Below are positions 29,043-38,283 of a stretch of 64,000 nucleotides of DNA, in pieces. A program made the translations under genes and the position numbers. The DNA is from an uncultured Psychroserpens sp. (GTDB taxonomy: Bacteria > Bacteroidota > Bacteroidia > Flavobacteriales > Flavobacteriaceae). Below the pieces are notes generated by a model that was not told where the DNA came from, made no database searches, and worked only from the letters and a program-made list of their open reading frames with translations. Where the stretch lies: contig NZ_CANLNS010000003.1 in the NCBI RefSeq assembly GCF_947492715.1, positions 333,363 to 397,362 on the forward strand, written 5' to 3'. The first letter of the stretch is position 1; each line of letters opens with the position of its first letter.

Positions 29043-29849
29043 ATGAAAAAATTATTATGTATGGCAGTATTTGCCGGATTTTTAACAACAAACGCTCAAA
29101 ATACCTTTCCTGTGCCTACAGGAAATGTAGGTATAGGCACATTAACGCCATCCGAAGCTTTGGAAGTTGTAGGGACTGTTAAAGCTAAATTTGCTTTTTT
29201 TAATAATTCTCTCCCCGATGGGACAATTTTTATAGATGCTGCAGACAGAGGTGCACAAACACAATTGCTTGGGGCAGGGACCGACTCTAATGGTCAACCT
29301 TTAATGGCTTTTTTCGATTTCCCTCAATCTAATATTGATGCTAAAGCTACAATTTGGTTTCATTTAGAAGATAGAAATGATGCCGCGAGATTACGATTTA
29401 TAGCCCAAGCTAATGGTGCAACTAATTATAAAATTTACAATAAAAGTCAGGAGTTTGTATATTCCTTATATGAAAACAGTGATAATGTTTATGTACAAAT
29501 GCCAAAAGAGAACTCTTATGTTACTATAGGAACTAATTCTTTTAACGATAATGGTGAATTGTATAACCTAACAGTTAATGGTAAGGTAAGGGCGCATTCG
29601 GTGAAAGTCTATACTGATTGGGCTGACTATGTGTTTGAAGAGGATTACAATTTGCCGACTTTAGAAGAGGTTGAAAAGCATATAAAGACACATGGCCATT
29701 TAAAAGACATACCTAGTGCAGCGGAAGTCGAAGATAATGGTATTGAGTTAGGTGAGATGAACAAACTTCTACTTCAAAAAATCGAAGAATTAACACTTTA
29801 CACTATTGAGCTTAAAAAGGAGATAGACGAATTAAAAGCTAAAAAGTAA
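29043..29849 (+). CDS. Secreted tail-fiber-like protein (GNVGIGT repeat type)
   Basis: Signal peptide, TGNVGIGTLTPSEALEVVGTVKA, C-terminal DWADYVFEEDYNLPTLEEVEKHIKTHGHLKDIPSAAEVEDNGIELGEMNKLLLQKIEELTLY. Confidence 0.75.
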   Translation: MKKLLCMAVFAGFLTTNAQNTFPVPTGNVGIGTLTPSEALEVVGTVKAKFAFFNNSLPDGTIFIDAADRGAQTQLLGAGTDSNGQPLMAFFDFPQSNIDAKATIWFHLEDRNDAARLRFIAQANGATNYKIYNKSQEFVYSLYENSDNVYVQMPKENSYVTIGTNSFNDNGELYNLTVNGKVRAHSVKVYTDWADYVFEEDYNLPTLEEVEKHIKTHGHLKDIPSAAEVEDNGIELGEMNKLLLQKIEELTLYTIELKKEIDELKAKK

Positions 29850-29850
29850 A

Positions 29851-31707
29851 ATGAAATTAAAGCGTAAAATAAAAACTATAGGTGTCTTAATTATTTCATT
29901 GATATTTAGTTTTTCAATGTGGGCACAAGATAGAATTAATAAGAAAACAGTGGTAGATCTGTTTGAGGTAGATAAAAATTCTAGCTTAAGAGATAAATAC
30001 ATTACTGATGATATTGACGGTGAAATATTGAGCTTAAATCAACAAAAATTATTAGAATTAATAAATAGTGATTTGAATTCATTTGTTTTAAAAGTACCAG
30101 TTCAAGATCGAATAATTGAATTGAATTTGAAAAGATCTAATTTTATTGTTGATGGCGCCAAAGGAAAAACCACGCACAGTAAATTTGAAACAAAGTTAAT
30201 GGGAAGAGGAGCCCATTTTTGGGGTCATGTAGAAGATGATAAATATAGTGGAGCCATTATAGCGTTCTCATTTTATAAGGATCAAGTATATGGCTTTTTG
30301 TCTTCACAATATGGAAATTACAGTTTACATAAACTCAATGAAAAATCTGATAATTATGCTTTTTATAAATACAAAGAAGAAGTTAACGATTTTGAATGTG
30401 CCACGGATACAAATGGTTTTCCTAAGAAAGACAGTAACGCTTTTCAATTAGAAAATAGTAATGTCTCTCAAAGTGCATTAGATTATCCATTGGAAATTTC
30501 CATGAATGCCAATAACTGTGTTATTAATAACCCTTTTATGGGAAATGGGTCGATAACACATTCCATAGACTACATATTAAGTCATTTTAATCTCTATTCA
30601 TTAATATTTGCTAATGAAGAGGTGTCCATAAAAATTTCTGAAATTGTACTAGAAGATTCAGTTCCAAATGGTACAGGTCAAGAAGTTTGTTTATTTGGTG
30701 TAAATGCATCTACAGATTTTTACGGACCAGGTATGACTTTTAGTGGAGGAAATTGCCCTCCAAGTGGAACTACGCATTATCTTCAGCAATTTCAGGATAT
30801 CTTGGGCAATTCATATGTTGGTGATTATGCCTATATGTATGTGGGAAGCAGCTGCCGCGCTTCAGGCAGGGCTGCTACTATTGGCGCATTTTGTAATGCA
30901 CCTAAAACATCAAGAATGGGAGTAGGATTAGCTCCTAATGCCTTGTTAGATGACCACCCACTTCCTGATTATTTTCATCGATTAAATATTTTTCCGCATG
31001 AAATAGGCCATTTGTTAGGTGCTGTTCATACTTTTTGTTCTTCTACACCTTATTACAACATCATGTTATCCGGAGGAGGAAGTTGTTTCGATGTTGACAA
31101 AGATTTTAGAAGAGGATTTGGTGTAGCTCGTGGTAACACAATTAGAAACAATATATTAAATAATATGACTTGTTTTAATGAAAGTAATTCATGTGAACAA
31201 GACGATCTTTATATTTTTCATAGAATTGAAGATTTAGGGAGTGTTGATTACGCAGCTTTTTATAAAGCAACAAATATAGTTGCAGATAATCTAATACTAA
31301 ACAATTCTGAAGCCTTATATACTGCTGAAGCGGCTATTGAGCTTATTCCAGGGTTTGAGGTAGAAGAGAACTCAGAATTTGAAGCTAGAATAGAAGCATG
31401 TAATAACGGAGCTAGTAGAATTGGAGTAGATCCTATTTCTAATAATGATGTCAGTGGGATTGCTATACTAATTTCTCCAACAGCAATTGAAGATATTGTC
31501 AATGTCGAGAATAAAAGTATTGAAGGTGTTGAGATGTCATCTATCAAGGTTTACAACCTTATAGGAACGGAGGTATTTAAGCTAAATGGTATAAAAGAAA
31601 GAAAAGCTAACTTAGATTTGAGTCATTTATCAAAAGGCTTTTATGTGGTAAAAATATCGGCAACTAATGGAAATGTATTACACACTCAAAAAATAATAAA
31701 AAAGTAA
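29851..31707 (+). CDS. Secreted zinc metalloprotease (M12B/reprolysin-like) with T9SS type A sorting domain
   Basis: HEIGHLLGAVH zinc motif with downstream Met-turn; C-terminal SIKVYNLIGTEVFKLNG...DLSHLSKGFYVVKISATNGNVLHTQKIIKK is a T9SS sorting tail. Confidence 0.85.
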   Translation: MKLKRKIKTIGVLIISLIFSFSMWAQDRINKKTVVDLFEVDKNSSLRDKYITDDIDGEILSLNQQKLLELINSDLNSFVLKVPVQDRIIELNLKRSNFIVDGAKGKTTHSKFETKLMGRGAHFWGHVEDDKYSGAIIAFSFYKDQVYGFLSSQYGNYSLHKLNEKSDNYAFYKYKEEVNDFECATDTNGFPKKDSNAFQLENSNVSQSALDYPLEISMNANNCVINNPFMGNGSITHSIDYILSHFNLYSLIFANEEVSIKISEIVLEDSVPNGTGQEVCLFGVNASTDFYGPGMTFSGGNCPPSGTTHYLQQFQDILGNSYVGDYAYMYVGSSCRASGRAATIGAFCNAPKTSRMGVGLAPNALLDDHPLPDYFHRLNIFPHEIGHLLGAVHTFCSSTPYYNIMLSGGGSCFDVDKDFRRGFGVARGNTIRNNILNNMTCFNESNSCEQDDLYIFHRIEDLGSVDYAAFYKATNIVADNLILNNSEALYTAEAAIELIPGFEVEENSEFEARIEACNNGASRIGVDPISNNDVSGIAILISPTAIEDIVNVENKSIEGVEMSSIKVYNLIGTEVFKLNGIKERKANLDLSHLSKGFYVVKISATNGNVLHTQKIIKK

Positions 31708-31728
31708 ATTTTCTTTGATAAGAATACT

Positions 31729-31756
31729 AAAAGGTCGTAATTAATTACGGCCTTTT
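31729..31756. terminator. Bidirectional terminator between convergent genes
   Basis: AAAAGGTCGTAA-TTAA-TTACGGCCTTTT, 12-bp stem (one G-U), stem/loop overlapping the stop codon of the minus-strand gene. Confidence 0.75.
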
Positions 31757-32649
31757 TCTTTTACATCGTGATAACACAAGTAACTCAGTTTATATAACTG
31801 CAAACCAAACATGCTTGGTGTTTTACCCAATAAATTAGTGTGAAACCGGTTTTTGAATCGTTTAAAAATCCAAGAAAAAAGAAGATTCAGTTTCCACTGC
31901 TTTAGTGTTCTATACACTACAATTAGGCTGTTCTCGGTTGAGTTAATTAAACCTTCCTTATCTAATGCTAATAAAGTGTCTACAGATTGCTCTACTTTTT
32001 TGAGATAAGAGGCATTAGGTTCTAATCCCAAATGAAAAACTTCATTATTAATATGAACGATAAGCACTTTTTTGGTTTTTAAAAGCGATCCAAAGTAATT
32101 ATCGTAACCATAGCCTTTATAGGTGATTTGAGAATTTATCTGTTTAAACAGTATCTTCTTAATTAGGAAATTTGCCGAAATCGTAATTTTATATGGTTTT
32201 TTATTTCGAATTGCCGCATCAACTTGCTCTTTAGACTTTCCGTAGGTCCAACGCAACACAAGATGGTCATCAGGTCGTTCTTTTTTATAAGCAAAACCGC
32301 CATAAACGGCATCGTATTCAGCATTTATAAACACCAAATAATCTTTAATGAATGTCTCCGATTTTGGGACGACATCTGCATCTAAAAATAAAAGCCAATC
32401 AAATGAGGCCTGTTCTGCTAAACGTTGCCTCACTGCCACTCTTCCCACATTATTTGATGCTACGTGATATGTAGTATGACTTAGGCTTGCTACGTTAGAG
32501 TTGGTCGTACCAATATCGTCTTGAGAACCATCGTCCATACAGATAATTTCAAAGACGACATTTGCAGAAATCAGCTGCTCATGAAGGCTGTTCACTAGCA
32601 GTCTTATATCGTAATTGTAAACAGGAATGAGTACAGAAAGCATAGACAT
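31741..32649 (-). CDS. Family 2 glycosyltransferase
   Basis: LSVLIPVYNYDIRLLVNSLHEQL...ICMDDGSQDDIG...WLLFLDADVVP. Confidence 0.88.
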   Translation of the reverse strand: MSMLSVLIPVYNYDIRLLVNSLHEQLISANVVFEIICMDDGSQDDIGTTNSNVASLSHTTYHVASNNVGRVAVRQRLAEQASFDWLLFLDADVVPKSETFIKDYLVFINAEYDAVYGGFAYKKERPDDHLVLRWTYGKSKEQVDAAIRNKKPYKITISANFLIKKILFKQINSQITYKGYGYDNYFGSLLKTKKVLIVHINNEVFHLGLEPNASYLKKVEQSVDTLLALDKEGLINSTENSLIVVYRTLKQWKLNLLFSWIFKRFKNRFHTNLLGKTPSMFGLQLYKLSYLCYHDVKEKGRN

Positions 32650-32733
32650 ACGTTATTATTCAAAAATACACTTTTTATGGTATTAACTATTTCGAATACT
32701 TATTTTTGGTATAGTAATTGGAATTACAAATTT

Positions 32734-34356
32734 ATGATACAACGTTTACTCTATATTTTATGTTGCTTTGTTGGGCTTTATGCTAGTGCCCAACAAGAAT
32801 TTCATGTGTTTCCAATAGATCACAAAAGTACACCTGGAACTCAAAATGGTACAGGGCATATAGATAATCCCTGGGATCTTCAAACGGCGATACAGCAAAA
32901 AACAAAGATTACCTCTGGCGATACTATTTGGCTGCATGAAGGTATCTATAATGGCCGATTTGTAAGCACGCTCCAAAGTCTTACCCCTAAATCATTTATA
33001 ACGGTTGCAGCTTTTAAAGACGATAAAGTGGTTTTAAACGGAAATGTGCCGTCGTCAAAAACATCTGTTTTAGAGGTGAGAGGCCAGCAAATTATGTTTA
33101 AAGATTTTGAGATTACGTTTTTGGGTAACTTTTGGAGAAATGCGACAGTCGAAGGCTTTAAAAGTGTATCCGGAATTTCCCATAATAGTGGTATAGATTG
33201 TAAGTTTGTAAATCTTAAAATTCATAATAATCCAGGTTCTGGAATAGGCTCATGGAAACGTGCTGGTGGATCAGAAATTCTGGATTGTATAATATATAAC
33301 AACGGATATATTACCAAAAAAGGAAAAGGTGGTGGTGTTGGTATTTATGTTCAAAATGCCTCAGATGAAATGAGAATTATTGAAAATAATATCATCTTCA
33401 ATAATTTCTATAAAGGCGTACAAATATGGTCCGCAAATAAAAAGGCAAAGGAGTCCTTTGTGAAAAACGTTGAATTAAAAAATAATGCAATTTTTAATAA
33501 TGGATCTCCGGCAGGCACTTTTAAAGATAATGTGATTGTTGGATCTGGAGACAGAAATGGTGTCAATAACCCTAAACATATTAGAATCTTTAATAATGTG
33601 TTATATCATAATACTAAGGTGTCCGACGGACAAGTGAGTGGAGATGGCGCTTCATTAACTTTAGGGTTTCATAAAAATGCACCAATTGAAGATGTTATTG
33701 CGCGAAACAACATTGTTATTGGTAGAAATAATGCACTTCGGATTTTACACGCAAAATCATTGATATTTGAGAATAATATGGCGTACTGTGGTTATCTGCA
33801 TTTAGAATCTTCGGTTTTGGAACATATTAAAAATTGGGATTTTAAAGATAACACCTACTACACCAAGAAGCAATCGAGTTTTAGAGTTTTAAAGGACAAA
33901 GACTATAGTATTGAACGGTGGCGATCTGATTTTGGATTAGATCAAAACAGTACATGGAAACAGGTTAATACTTATGACTTTGAACCAGTTGCAAGGCTTA
34001 CTAAATATAAGTCTAGAGATCGCACCTATAAAGTAACGGCACTCGATGAAAATGGAGATCCTGTGCTTACAAAGTTCTCAGGCCTTGGTTTGAAACCAGG
34101 AATGACCTATTCTATTTATGATGTTGAAAATTTAGATACAGTTTTAAAGTCGGGTACACTTTCTGACGATTTTGTCATTACATTTCCTATGCAACAAAAG
34201 GAATTTATTAAGCCGCTTCATAATACAAAAGCACGTAAAACATTATCTAATTTTGGTGTGTTTATTATAGAGTTTAATACAGAGGCAACGACAGAAGTTC
34301 CAGTCAAAAAAAAGGATAACGCATTTAAACGATTTTTTAAATGGTTAGGTTTTTAA
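32734..34356 (+). CDS. Secreted right-handed parallel beta-helix protein
   Basis: Signal peptide from internal ATG (MIQRLLYILCCFVGLYASAQQ); repeated N-rich strands (ILDCIIYNNGY, IENNIIFNNFY, LKNNAIFNNGS, IFNNVLYHNT, ARNNIVIGRNN); the ORF track start at 32677 is probably too long. Confidence 0.8.
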   Translation: MIQRLLYILCCFVGLYASAQQEFHVFPIDHKSTPGTQNGTGHIDNPWDLQTAIQQKTKITSGDTIWLHEGIYNGRFVSTLQSLTPKSFITVAAFKDDKVVLNGNVPSSKTSVLEVRGQQIMFKDFEITFLGNFWRNATVEGFKSVSGISHNSGIDCKFVNLKIHNNPGSGIGSWKRAGGSEILDCIIYNNGYITKKGKGGGVGIYVQNASDEMRIIENNIIFNNFYKGVQIWSANKKAKESFVKNVELKNNAIFNNGSPAGTFKDNVIVGSGDRNGVNNPKHIRIFNNVLYHNTKVSDGQVSGDGASLTLGFHKNAPIEDVIARNNIVIGRNNALRILHAKSLIFENNMAYCGYLHLESSVLEHIKNWDFKDNTYYTKKQSSFRVLKDKDYSIERWRSDFGLDQNSTWKQVNTYDFEPVARLTKYKSRDRTYKVTALDENGDPVLTKFSGLGLKPGMTYSIYDVENLDTVLKSGTLSDDFVITFPMQQKEFIKPLHNTKARKTLSNFGVFIIEFNTEATTEVPVKKKDNAFKRFFKWLGF

Positions 34357-35036
34357 CCCTTACGTTGTACCACTTCAAACACCTTGTTTTCATCACATTT
34401 TAAGGTCTTACTAGGATATTTCAGTAAAAGCGCATAATCATGTGTAGCCATTAAAATAGTGTTGCCATTTTTATTAATATCAAGCAATACCTCCATGACT
34501 TCGATACTCGTTTGCGGATCTAAATTTCCTGTAGGCTCATCGGCTAGAATAAGCTCAGGGTCGTTCAATAAAGCTCTGGCAATAGCAATACGCTGTTGTT
34601 CACCTCCAGATAACTCATGTGGGAATTTGAAACCTTTAGTTTTCATAGCCACTTTATCTAAAACGGTTTCAATACGTTCGCTAATTTTAGTCTTGTCTTT
34701 CCATCCAGTAGCTTTTAAAACAAATTCAAGATTACCGTTTATGGTTCTATCTGGGAGTAATTTAAAATCTTGGAAGACAATACCCAATTTTCGTCTTAAA
34801 AAAGGGATATCCTTCTCCTTCATGGTTCTTAAATCGTAATCCACAACATGACCTTCGCCTTCTGTTAATTCTAGATCACCATAAAGTGTTTTCATAAAAC
34901 TACTTTTACCACTTCCAGTTTTACCGATGAGGTAGACAAAGTCGCCTTTGTTCATTTCAAAATTCACATCGGATAAGACCATGCTATCCCCTTGATAGAT
35001 AGAAGCATTTTTAAGTTGTAAAATAGTTTCAGACAT
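34353..35036 (-). CDS. ftsE: FtsE-like ABC transporter ATP-binding protein
   Basis: Walker A LIGKTGSGKSS, signature LSGGEQQRIAIARALL, Walker B LILADEPTGNLD; FtsE/LolD class. Confidence 0.8.
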   Translation of the reverse strand: MSETILQLKNASIYQGDSMVLSDVNFEMNKGDFVYLIGKTGSGKSSFMKTLYGDLELTEGEGHVVDYDLRTMKEKDIPFLRRKLGIVFQDFKLLPDRTINGNLEFVLKATGWKDKTKISERIETVLDKVAMKTKGFKFPHELSGGEQQRIAIARALLNDPELILADEPTGNLDPQTSIEVMEVLLDINKNGNTILMATHDYALLLKYPSKTLKCDENKVFEVVQRKG

Positions 35037-35200
35037 AATTTAAATACGCATTTAAATGAAATGTAAATGTATTATAAAAACTAGCAACTACCAATAGCCA
35101 AAAACTAAATTCTAGATTGCTTTAGATGAAACGTAAACTGTAACATAATCTTGTGTAAAGAGTCTGTTTAATAAGTTCGTGTATAATTATAGCACGATTC

Positions 35201-35233
35201 TTGCGTTATAGGAAAGAGATAAATTATCTTTGA
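35201..35233 (+). promoter_or_regulatory. Bacteroidota-type promoter (TTG - 22 nt - TATCTTTG) for TPR gene
   Basis: TTG at 35201-35203, TATCTTTG at 35226-35233, TPR ORF at 35256; same spacer as typA promoter. Confidence 0.65.
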
Positions 35234-35255
35234 CATCAATTAAAAATCGAACTTA

Positions 35256-38200
35256 ATGACTTTCAGAAAAATAAGTTTTGTACTTAGCTTTTTGTTACTG
35301 GCTTCTTATTTACAAGCCCAACAAACTGCTGCCTATACTAGTGACCTAGTAGACTACCAAAAAGCACTCACATTATATAATAACAAGCAATATCAAGCTG
35401 CTCAGTCTTTATTTGAAGCTATAAAAAATGATGCGCCCAATGAGACCTTAGAATCTGATTGTGCCTATTATATTGCCAATTGCGCTGTGCGTTTAAATCA
35501 GAGAAATGCCGATGATCTTATTCAAGATTTTGTAGATAATTATCCAACAAGTACGAAGAGAAATACTGCGTTTCTTGATGTAGCCGACTATTATTTTACC
35601 AACGGAAAATATGCCTATGCTAGAAAATGGTATGATAAAGTTGATGAAAATAGCATTTCTCGTTCAGAACGTGATAAATTCAATTTTAACTATGGTTATA
35701 CGTTATACTCTACAGGCGATGAAACAGGAGCTAACAAATACTTAAATAGGGTAATCACCTCAAAAAAATATGGATCTCAGGCTAAGTATTATATTGGTTT
35801 TATGGCCTATGAAGGCGATGACTATGATAAGGCCAATGAGTATTTTGATCAGGTAAGTGACCAAGAAAAATACAAAGAAAAGCTATCGTATTATCAGGCT
35901 GATCTTAACTTTAAATTAGGTAAGTTCGAAAAAGCCATAACACTGGCTAAAGAACAAATAGATAATAGCAATCCTCAAGAAAAATCGGAACTTTCAAAAA
36001 TTATTGGTGAGAGTTATTTCAATTTAGAACAGTATGCTGATGCCATTCCTTACTTGAAAAACTATAAAGGAAGACGTGGTAAATGGAATAATGTTGATTA
36101 TTATCAACTAGGTTATGCGTATTATAAACAAAACGATTTTGAAAGTGCTATTTCAGAATTCAATAAAATTATTGATGGCGATAACAGTGTTGCCCAAAAT
36201 GCTTACTACCATTTAGGGGAAAGCTATATTAATCTTGATAAAAAACAAGAGGCTTTGAATGCTTTTAGAAATGCGTCTCAAATGGATTATGATTTAAAAA
36301 TTCAAGAAGATGCATGGTTAAATTATGCTAAGATAAGCTACGATATTGGTAACCCTTACCAATCGGTTCCACAAGTCTTAACAAGTTATCTTAATAAATA
36401 CCCAGAAACGAGTTATAAAGAGGAAATAGAAACCTTATTAATAGATTCTTATATCACATCTAGAAACTATAAAGAAGCCATAAAGTTACTCGAAAACAAG
36501 AAGAGTTTTGAAAACCGTGTTGCCTATCAGAAAGTTGCTTTTTATAGAGGAATTGAAGTGTATAATGAAGGAGATTATAACCAAGCTAAAGCGTTGTTTA
36601 ATAAGTCTATTGATGAAGCAAAAGATGCTCTGTTCACCACAAGAGCTACATTCTGGAAAGCTGAAACCGATTATCACTTAAATAATTTTGATGAAGCACT
36701 CATTGGGTTTAAACAATTTATGCAACAGAGTGAGTCGGCTAATGTGAATGAAATCAATAACATCGATTATAATATTGCCTATACCTATTTTAAACTTAAA
36801 GACTACAACCAAGCTACTGCAAATTTCCAAAAATTCATTACGAGTCATAAGGATGATAAACTACGCTTGAATGATGCGTATTTGAGGCTAGGTGATGGCT
36901 ATTTTGTGTCTACTAATTACAATAAAGCAATCGCAGCTTATGATGAGGCCATTGCAATAAATGAAATTGAAGGCGATTATGCATCTTTTCAAAAGACCAT
37001 GAGTTATGGGTATATAGGTCAAGGGGCAAAAAAAATACAAGGACTAATATCATTTATTGATGATTTTCCTAGATCGTCTCTACGCGATGATGCCATGTAC
37101 GAATTGGCAAATTCTTATGTGAAATCTAACGAAACTGAAAAAGCTATGGCCACGTATGAAAGGCTTATTTCAGAATATAGAACAAGCGTTTTTATATCAA
37201 AAGTTTTATTGCGACAAGGCTTGTCTTATTACAATAGTAATGATAACGAACGCGCCTTGCGAAAGCTCAAATTAGTGGCTAATAATTATCCATCTACAGA
37301 AGAAGCGAACCAAGCGGTTTCTACAGCGCGTTTAATTTATATCGATTTAGGTCGAGTTGATGAATATGCGGCGTGGATAAAAACTTTGGATTATGTTGAT
37401 GTTACCGATGCAGAGCTCGATAATACGGCATATTTAGCGGCCGAGAAACAGTATTTAGATAATAATACAGATGGAGCAATTCGTCAATTCAATAAATACT
37501 TGAACGAATTTCCTAATGGCATTCATGCACTTAAATCACATTTCTATGTGGCTCAACTGTATTCTAAAAAAGAATTACCAGATAATGCGCGTCCTCATTA
37601 TGAGTATGTCGTGAGTAAGCAAAGAGGCGAATTTACAGAACAAGCCATGGTTAGGTTATCTGAGATTTATTTAAATGCATCAGATTGGGATAAAGCAATT
37701 CCTTTGCTAAAACGTTTAGAGACAGATGCCGATTATCCTCAAAATGTAACCTATGCGCAATCTAATTTGATGAATGCATACTATCAAAAAGAGAATTATT
37801 CAGAAGCCGTTAATTATGCTGAAAAGGTGCTTCAAAATTCGAAAATTGATAATAATGTAAAGAGCGATGCTCAAGTGATTATTGCACGTTCGGCTATTAA
37901 AACAGGAAATGAAGCCAAGGCCAAAGAGGCTTATGCTAGAGTCGAAAAGATAGCTACAGGTGCATTAGCCGCCGAAGCATTATACTATAATGCCTATTTC
38001 AAACACAAAGAAAGGAAATTCCAATCATCAAATACAACCGTTCAGAAATTAGCAAGAGATTATAGTAGCTATAAATATTATAGTGCTAAAGGTTTGGTTG
38101 TTATGGCCAAAAACTATGACGCCTTAGGCGATGCTTTTCAGGCTACTTACATTTTAGAAAGTGTCATCACGAATTTTGCAGAATTTGATGATGTTGTTAG

Positions 38201-38279
38201 TGAAGCTCAAGAAGAATTGAATCGAATAAAAGCCGAAGAAGCCAAGACAAATGCCTCTGTCGAATCTGAACAAAATTAG
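35256..38279 (+). CDS. Large secreted tetratricopeptide-repeat protein
   Basis: 1007 aa, signal peptide, many TPR/Sel-like units (e.g. YYQLGYAYYKQNDFESAISEFNKII, YNIAYTYFKLKDYNQATANFQKFI). Confidence 0.92.
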   Translation: MTFRKISFVLSFLLLASYLQAQQTAAYTSDLVDYQKALTLYNNKQYQAAQSLFEAIKNDAPNETLESDCAYYIANCAVRLNQRNADDLIQDFVDNYPTSTKRNTAFLDVADYYFTNGKYAYARKWYDKVDENSISRSERDKFNFNYGYTLYSTGDETGANKYLNRVITSKKYGSQAKYYIGFMAYEGDDYDKANEYFDQVSDQEKYKEKLSYYQADLNFKLGKFEKAITLAKEQIDNSNPQEKSELSKIIGESYFNLEQYADAIPYLKNYKGRRGKWNNVDYYQLGYAYYKQNDFESAISEFNKIIDGDNSVAQNAYYHLGESYINLDKKQEALNAFRNASQMDYDLKIQEDAWLNYAKISYDIGNPYQSVPQVLTSYLNKYPETSYKEEIETLLIDSYITSRNYKEAIKLLENKKSFENRVAYQKVAFYRGIEVYNEGDYNQAKALFNKSIDEAKDALFTTRATFWKAETDYHLNNFDEALIGFKQFMQQSESANVNEINNIDYNIAYTYFKLKDYNQATANFQKFITSHKDDKLRLNDAYLRLGDGYFVSTNYNKAIAAYDEAIAINEIEGDYASFQKTMSYGYIGQGAKKIQGLISFIDDFPRSSLRDDAMYELANSYVKSNETEKAMATYERLISEYRTSVFISKVLLRQGLSYYNSNDNERALRKLKLVANNYPSTEEANQAVSTARLIYIDLGRVDEYAAWIKTLDYVDVTDAELDNTAYLAAEKQYLDNNTDGAIRQFNKYLNEFPNGIHALKSHFYVAQLYSKKELPDNARPHYEYVVSKQRGEFTEQAMVRLSEIYLNASDWDKAIPLLKRLETDADYPQNVTYAQSNLMNAYYQKENYSEAVNYAEKVLQNSKIDNNVKSDAQVIIARSAIKTGNEAKAKEAYARVEKIATGALAAEALYYNAYFKHKERKFQSSNTTVQKLARDYSSYKYYSAKGLVVMAKNYDALGDAFQATYILESVITNFAEFDDVVSEAQEELNRIKAEEAKTNASVESEQN

Positions 38280-38283
38280 AATT

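Noticed and set aside
31260-31547. Antisense ORF within the metalloprotease gene
   Set aside because: Shadow ORF; lies under a well-supported T9SS protein.
34459-34839. 126-aa plus ORF opposite ftsE
   Set aside because: Antisense to a textbook ABC ATPase; no independent support.
35256-38279. Possible tandem DNA repeat
   Set aside because: Repetition is at the protein level (degenerate TPR units), not a nucleotide repeat array.
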